DNA from: Dyella silvae
Lineage (GTDB): Bacteria > Pseudomonadota > Gammaproteobacteria > Xanthomonadales > Rhodanobacteraceae
NCBI RefSeq assembly: GCF_026421305.1
Contig: NZ_JAPJBQ010000001.1
Location: 682,001 to 746,000 of the forward strand
DNA: 64,000 nucleotides
Direction of reading: 5' to 3'
Below are positions 60,448-64,000 of the stretch, piece by piece (the stretch's first letter is position 1; every line of letters begins with the position of its first letter). The translations under genes were made by a program, and so were the position numbers. The notes beneath the pieces were generated by a model that had not been told where the DNA came from, searched no databases, and saw only the letters and a list, made by a program, of their open reading frames with translations.

Positions 60448-61353
60448 TCAGTGCGCAGCGTTGGCGTGAATCTCCGCGACGTATCCGCCGGGGAACTCCA
60501 CCACCGCCGACTCGCGCCCTTCGCTGGTAAACGGTTCCACCAGCACCTTGACGTTATTGGTCTTCGCCTTCGCCAGGGTGTCAGCGAGGCTGCTCACCTC
60601 GTAACCCGTCATCTCATGCCCGTAGGGGTACGGCAAGTGGCCGTCCGTCACGAACACAGTCATCTTGCCGAAGGTGGACTCGATGCGAATGCGGCGATAC
60701 GTGTCATTGGGGCGACCGATGTCCACGCCGGGCGCCTTCGCCTCGTCGGACACCACCTTGCCGTGCGAGAACGTGACGAAGCTCTTGACCAGCGCATTGG
60801 CGCGATCCGGCGACACATACACGCGGTTCTCGGGAATGGTCTGGAACGGCGCGTAGTTCGGAGCGGTGGTATGCCAGTACAGCTGCATGTTCACGCCACC
60901 GGGCCATTGAATGACGACATCGCGACCAATCGGATCGGGAAAGGTCTCCACGATGACGTCGGCGCCCGCTGCACGCGCCGCCTTGACCGCCACGTCGATG
61001 TCCGTCACCAGGTAACCCGTGCGTTCGCTGCCGAACGGATGAGGAACCGGCGTACGGAAGCCGAACAGCGACACGGTACCCACCGGCGTCTGCAATAGCT
61101 GCGTGCTGGTGCTGCTGGGCGTCGGCGTGACCGTGGCAATCGCCTGCTTCGTGCTTTGACCGCCGAAGGTGCCGATGAAGCTGGCGACAAAACGATCAAC
61201 GTCGGCTGGTGCGACATATACGTGCGTGGTGTCGTACTGCGGACCAACCGCCACCATGGGCGTGGCAGCCTCTTTCGCAAGCACGGGCAACGAAGGCGCA
61301 ACGGCGAACACAAACCCCAGGGCTAAAGCCAGGATTCCGGAGTACTTACGCAT
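60448..61353 (-). CDS. Exported VOC (glyoxalase/bleomycin-resistance) family protein
   Basis: 301 residues from ATG 61353 with GGGAG 8 nt upstream. The signal peptide is RKYSGILALALGFVFAVAPSL. Two VOC modules follow: one near 45-165 (YDTTHVYVAPADVDRFVASF, then TGYLVTDIDVAVKAARAAGA) and one near 175-295 (NRVYVSPDRANALVKSFVTF, then MTGYEVSSLADTLAKAKTNN). Periplasmic VOC proteins are uncommon; it could bind or transform the porin's substrate. It is between the DoxX and porin genes, separated by 20 and 9 bp. Confidence 0.82.
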   Translation of the reverse strand: MRKYSGILALALGFVFAVAPSLPVLAKEAATPMVAVGPQYDTTHVYVAPADVDRFVASFIGTFGGQSTKQAIATVTPTPSSTSTQLLQTPVGTVSLFGFRTPVPHPFGSERTGYLVTDIDVAVKAARAAGADVIVETFPDPIGRDVVIQWPGGVNMQLYWHTTAPNYAPFQTIPENRVYVSPDRANALVKSFVTFSHGKVVSDEAKAPGVDIGRPNDTYRRIRIESTFGKMTVFVTDGHLPYPYGHEMTGYEVSSLADTLAKAKTNNVKVLVEPFTSEGRESAVVEFPGGYVAEIHANAAH

Positions 61354-61373
61354 GGAGATTCTCCCTGTGGAGT

Positions 61374-61835
61374 TCATGATTGAGTTGAAGTCGGTCCACT
61401 ACTGCCACGCTCGCGCAGATCGTGCCAGGCCACCAGAAGAAAGCCTCCGACCAGGCCCAGATGCTCGAAGAAGGCATTGGCAGTGGCAAAGCGCTCGGCG
61501 GCAGGGGCGGACCAGAAGCGATTGGCAAGAAACGTGGCGGCCAACGTAAAGGCCGCCAACATCAATGCGCCCAGCCAGCGATAACGTCCCGTGAGGATCG
61601 CCAGTGACGCACCAAGCTCCAGCGCGATGACTGCCGCTGTGATCGGCACGGCAGGCTGAAGGCCAAAGTGCGCGGACTCGGCGACAGCGGCGCCGAAGTC
61701 CAGTGCTTTCTGGATGCCACCCTGCAGGTACGCCGCACACAGCCCCAGTAGCGCAAGCCAGTGCACGACGGGCGTGGCGAACGGCCAAGCCCACCGTGGC
61801 TCAGATGAAAACGGCTGACTCGGCCGCGGTGCCAT
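61374..61835 (-). CDS. DoxX-like membrane protein
   Basis: 153 residues from ATG 61835 with GAGGAC upstream. It has four TM helices, with HWLALLGLCAAYLQGGIQKA and the internal acidic helix AAVIALELGASLAILTGRYR typical of DoxX/DUF417-like proteins. ANRFWSAPAAERFATANAFF precedes the last helix, FEHLGLVGGFLLVAWHDLR. Family members sit in the inner membrane and are linked to redox or thiosulfate metabolism, but many, like this, are unassigned. Part of the XapX operon. Confidence 0.82.
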   Translation of the reverse strand: MAPRPSQPFSSEPRWAWPFATPVVHWLALLGLCAAYLQGGIQKALDFGAAVAESAHFGLQPAVPITAAVIALELGASLAILTGRYRWLGALMLAAFTLAATFLANRFWSAPAAERFATANAFFEHLGLVGGFLLVAWHDLRERGSSGPTSTQS

Positions 61836-61846
61836 GGCGCGCGTCC

Positions 61847-63727
61847 TCAGACCGCCCAGCAAGCGCAGCCCAGTGCGCCCCAGAACGATTTGAGATCAGA
61901 CACCGGCATGCGGCTCGACCACGCGGTCGCATGATCGTGGCCGTGTACACCGCACGAGTGGCTGCATCCGCACGCCACGGGCGCCACCACCGGCGACGCG
62001 TTGCGCTGCTGAACCCATGCGCCATAACCGCCATAGGCGCGCACGGGCGACCACTCGGGCATGGCAGGCGGCACGGAGATATCCTCGTACTGGCTGAATC
62101 CACCGCTGCCGTACACCACGCGGCCACCGACGATGGTAAGCAGCGAGGTGGTGTCCGCAATATCCGCTTCCGGGCAGCCGAAGAAATCGCGATCCGGCAC
62201 GATCAGGTCGGCCAGTTGCCCGATCTTGATCTGGCCCTTTTTGCCCTCCTCGTTGGAGAACCAGGTGACGTTTTCGGTCCACATGCGCAGCGCCGTTTCG
62301 CGATCGAGACAGTTGCTGCGCGGGTACATCGACAGGCCGCCCACGGTCTTGCCGGTAACCAGCCAGGACAGCGACACCCACGGATTGTAGGAAGCCACTC
62401 GCGTGGCATCCGTACCGGCCGAGGTGCGCAACCCCTTTTCAAGCATGCGCTTGACGGGCGGAGTTGCCTGCGCAGCGGCTGCGCCGTAGCGCTCCACGAA
62501 ATACTCGCCCTGATAAGCCATGCGATGCTGCACCGCCACGCCACCGCCCAATGCCGCGATGCGATCGATGGAGCGCTCGGAAATGGTTTCGGCGTGATCG
62601 AAGAACCAGTTCAGGCCCTGCAGCGGGATATCGCGATTGACCTTTTCGAACACGTCCAGTGCACGACTGATCGTTTCGTCGTAGGTGGCATGCATGCGCC
62701 ACGGCCAGCGATTTTCGGCGAGCACGCGCACCACTTCTTCCAGGTCGCCTTCCATCTGCGGCGGCATGTCGGGGCGCGGCTGGCGGAAGTCTTCAAAGTC
62801 CGCGGCCGAGAACACCAGCATTTCGCCGGCGCCGTTATGACGGAAATAGTCATCGCCCTGCTTGTACTTGGAAGTACGCGTCCAGTTGAGGAAGTCGTCC
62901 TTCTCCTGCTTGGGCTTCTGCGTAAACAGGTTGTAGGCAAGGCGAATGGTCAGCTGATTGTCCGCTGCCAACTTCTCGATCACCGCGTAATCATCGGGGT
63001 AGTTCTGGAAGCCGCCGCCGGCGTCGATGGCACCCGTGACACCAAGACGATTCAGCTCACGCATGAAATGACGCGTGGAGTTGAGCTGGTAGTCAAACGG
63101 CAGCTTCGGCCCCTTCGCCAGCGTGGCGTAAAGGATCGCGGCATTCGGCTTCGCCAACAGCAAACCTGTGGGATTGCCCGAGCCGTCGCGCGTGATTTCG
63201 CCACCCGGGGGCTCCGGAGTGTCCTTGGTGTAACCCACGGCGCGAAGCGCCGCGCCGTTGAGGATGGCGCGATCGTAAAGATGCAGCAGAAATACCGGCG
63301 TATCCGGCGCGACAGCGTTGAGCTCGTCGATCGTCGGCAGGCGCTTCTCGGCGAACTGATGCTCGGTAAAGCCACCCACCACACGCACCCATTGCGGCGC
63401 CGGTGTGATCGCCACCTGCTGCTTGAGCATCGCCATGGCGTCGGCGAGCGAACGCACGCCATCCCAGCGCAGTTCCAGGTTGTAATTGAGCCCGCCGCGA
63501 ATGATGTGCAGATGGTTGTCGATCAGCCCCGGCAGTACGCGCTGGCCCTTGAGGTCGATCACGCGCGTATGCGGGCCGGCCAGGGACATGACATCCGCAT
63601 TGCTCCCGACGGCGGCGAAGCGACCGTCCGCGATGGCGACAGCCTCTGCTTCGGGGTGGCCGCGATCGAGGGTGGTGAAGCGCCCGCCGCGGAGAATCAG
63701 ATCAGGATGCTTGTCGGCGATGGTCAT
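61847..63727 (-). CDS. YtcJ-like amidohydrolase
   Basis: 626 residues, amidohydrolase 3 family. The N-terminal beta sandwich (DLILRGGRFTTLDRGHPEAE) is followed by the metal-binding NHLH in LPGLIDNHLHIIRGGLNYN. Later metal ligands are probably His in WRMHATYDETISR and FDHAETISERS, and Asp in SAGTDATRVASYNPW. An added C-terminal tail has a His/Cys-rich stretch (APVACGCSHSCGVHGHDHA) that could bind an extra metal. Substrate unknown. Its start overlaps the XapX gene by 4 bp. Confidence 0.87.
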   Translation of the reverse strand: MTIADKHPDLILRGGRFTTLDRGHPEAEAVAIADGRFAAVGSNADVMSLAGPHTRVIDLKGQRVLPGLIDNHLHIIRGGLNYNLELRWDGVRSLADAMAMLKQQVAITPAPQWVRVVGGFTEHQFAEKRLPTIDELNAVAPDTPVFLLHLYDRAILNGAALRAVGYTKDTPEPPGGEITRDGSGNPTGLLLAKPNAAILYATLAKGPKLPFDYQLNSTRHFMRELNRLGVTGAIDAGGGFQNYPDDYAVIEKLAADNQLTIRLAYNLFTQKPKQEKDDFLNWTRTSKYKQGDDYFRHNGAGEMLVFSAADFEDFRQPRPDMPPQMEGDLEEVVRVLAENRWPWRMHATYDETISRALDVFEKVNRDIPLQGLNWFFDHAETISERSIDRIAALGGGVAVQHRMAYQGEYFVERYGAAAAQATPPVKRMLEKGLRTSAGTDATRVASYNPWVSLSWLVTGKTVGGLSMYPRSNCLDRETALRMWTENVTWFSNEEGKKGQIKIGQLADLIVPDRDFFGCPEADIADTTSLLTIVGGRVVYGSGGFSQYEDISVPPAMPEWSPVRAYGGYGAWVQQRNASPVVAPVACGCSHSCGVHGHDHATAWSSRMPVSDLKSFWGALGCACWAV

Positions 63728-63999
63728 GTTTGAGACTCCTCGGCATCTTTTGTCTTGCTGACGACATGTGCCTTAGGCAACTCGCCGCACATATGGGGTT
63801 TCACTTGCTGCGTCCAGACCGTCGAAACGGTCTGTCGCTGCCACAGGTTTTTCACCAGCGGCGGCAGTTGCTCGCCCACCAGGATGCCTAGCAGGCCCAC
63901 CAGCGCCACGATGGGCGGCGCCGGCGAGCGGACATTCAACAAGCTATAGATGACGCCGACCAGAACGCCGGTAGCCAGTGAAATCAGGTAGATCTTCAT
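63724..63999 (-). CDS. XapX domain protein
   Basis: 91 residues; the ATG at 63999 is at the window edge so the ribosome site is off-window. MKIYLISLATGVLVGVIYSL then LNVRSPAPPIVALVGLLGIL is the complete XapX (DUF1427) domain of two TM helices. The ~40-residue hydrophilic tail includes VKPHMCGELPKAH. XapX proteins are small membrane proteins commonly found with amidohydrolase, DoxX and porin genes, as here. First recognisable gene of this operon. Confidence 0.9.
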   Translation of the reverse strand: MKIYLISLATGVLVGVIYSLLNVRSPAPPIVALVGLLGILVGEQLPPLVKNLWQRQTVSTVWTQQVKPHMCGELPKAHVVSKTKDAEESQT

Positions 64000-64000
64000 A

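Noticed and set aside
61703-63733. 676-codon open frame on the plus strand
   Set aside because: Antisense shadow of the amidohydrolase gene; Arg/His-rich and without domains.

Overview
The window is high-GC, densely coded DNA from a Gram-negative proteobacterium. The mix of genes (UbiU/UbiV/UbiT, NadA/NadB, an outer-membrane DUF1302 barrel, an AlgE-like porin, YCF48-type and DUF1329 export proteins, many TTG/GTG starts after strong GGAG sites) suits a gammaproteobacterium of the Xanthomonadales, most likely Rhodanobacteraceae (Dyella/Rhodanobacter-like). That placement is inference from gene content; no rRNA or other marker gene is present, and I see no tRNA, CRISPR array or complete insertion sequence.

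Layout. 0-6 kb: a partial secreted protein, RidA, a small-protein/HigA-like cassette preceded by a structured leader, a TetR-glycosyltransferase pair and a PL5-type lyase. 6-25 kb: a large catabolic and transport locus around a MalT-type LuxR regulator (11829-14516). To its left a minus-strand operon encodes DUF1329, a YCF48-like propeller and an RND exporter; to its right a plus-strand series encodes UspA-hemerythrin, quinone oxidoreductase, TauD-type dioxygenase, BKACE, MFS permease and serine hydrolase, then a DUF1302 barrel and an acyl-CoA ligase. Three promoters of this locus share one exact operator-like sequence, CTCCCCC-N8-GGGGGGGG, which ties them into a probable regulon for uptake and breakdown of a hydrophobic acid.

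25-48 kb: an accessory zone of single, poorly conserved genes (GloVer propeller, secreted ankyrin protein, VCBS protein, DUF4288, small membrane proteins, GNAT, flavin enzymes, SDR/ECF sigma pair). It is punctuated by at least eleven copies of a 24-bp palindrome and several tails of an IS30-type transposase, and contains one frameshifted gene and one gene with an in-frame stop. A second copy of the leader RNA/small protein/hairpin/HigA cassette lies at 36.1-37.0 kb.

48-57.5 kb: two convergent operons. The plus operon has a PLP decarboxylase, a UbiD-family decarboxylase, UbiU and UbiV. The minus operon has a DGC-domain protein, a chorismate mutase-UbiT fusion, NadA and NadB. Both have the same FNR/DNR-like box (CTGAT-N4-GTCAA) upstream, which suggests a unit for ubiquinone and NAD synthesis without oxygen. 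57.6-64 kb: Dps, then an operon of XapX, YtcJ-like amidohydrolase, DoxX, VOC protein, alginate-export porin and a YoaK-like membrane protein.

The most novel items are the chorismate mutase-UbiT fusion in its shared-box cluster, the three-site operator around the MalT-type regulator, and the duplicated cassette with a covarying three-hairpin leader.
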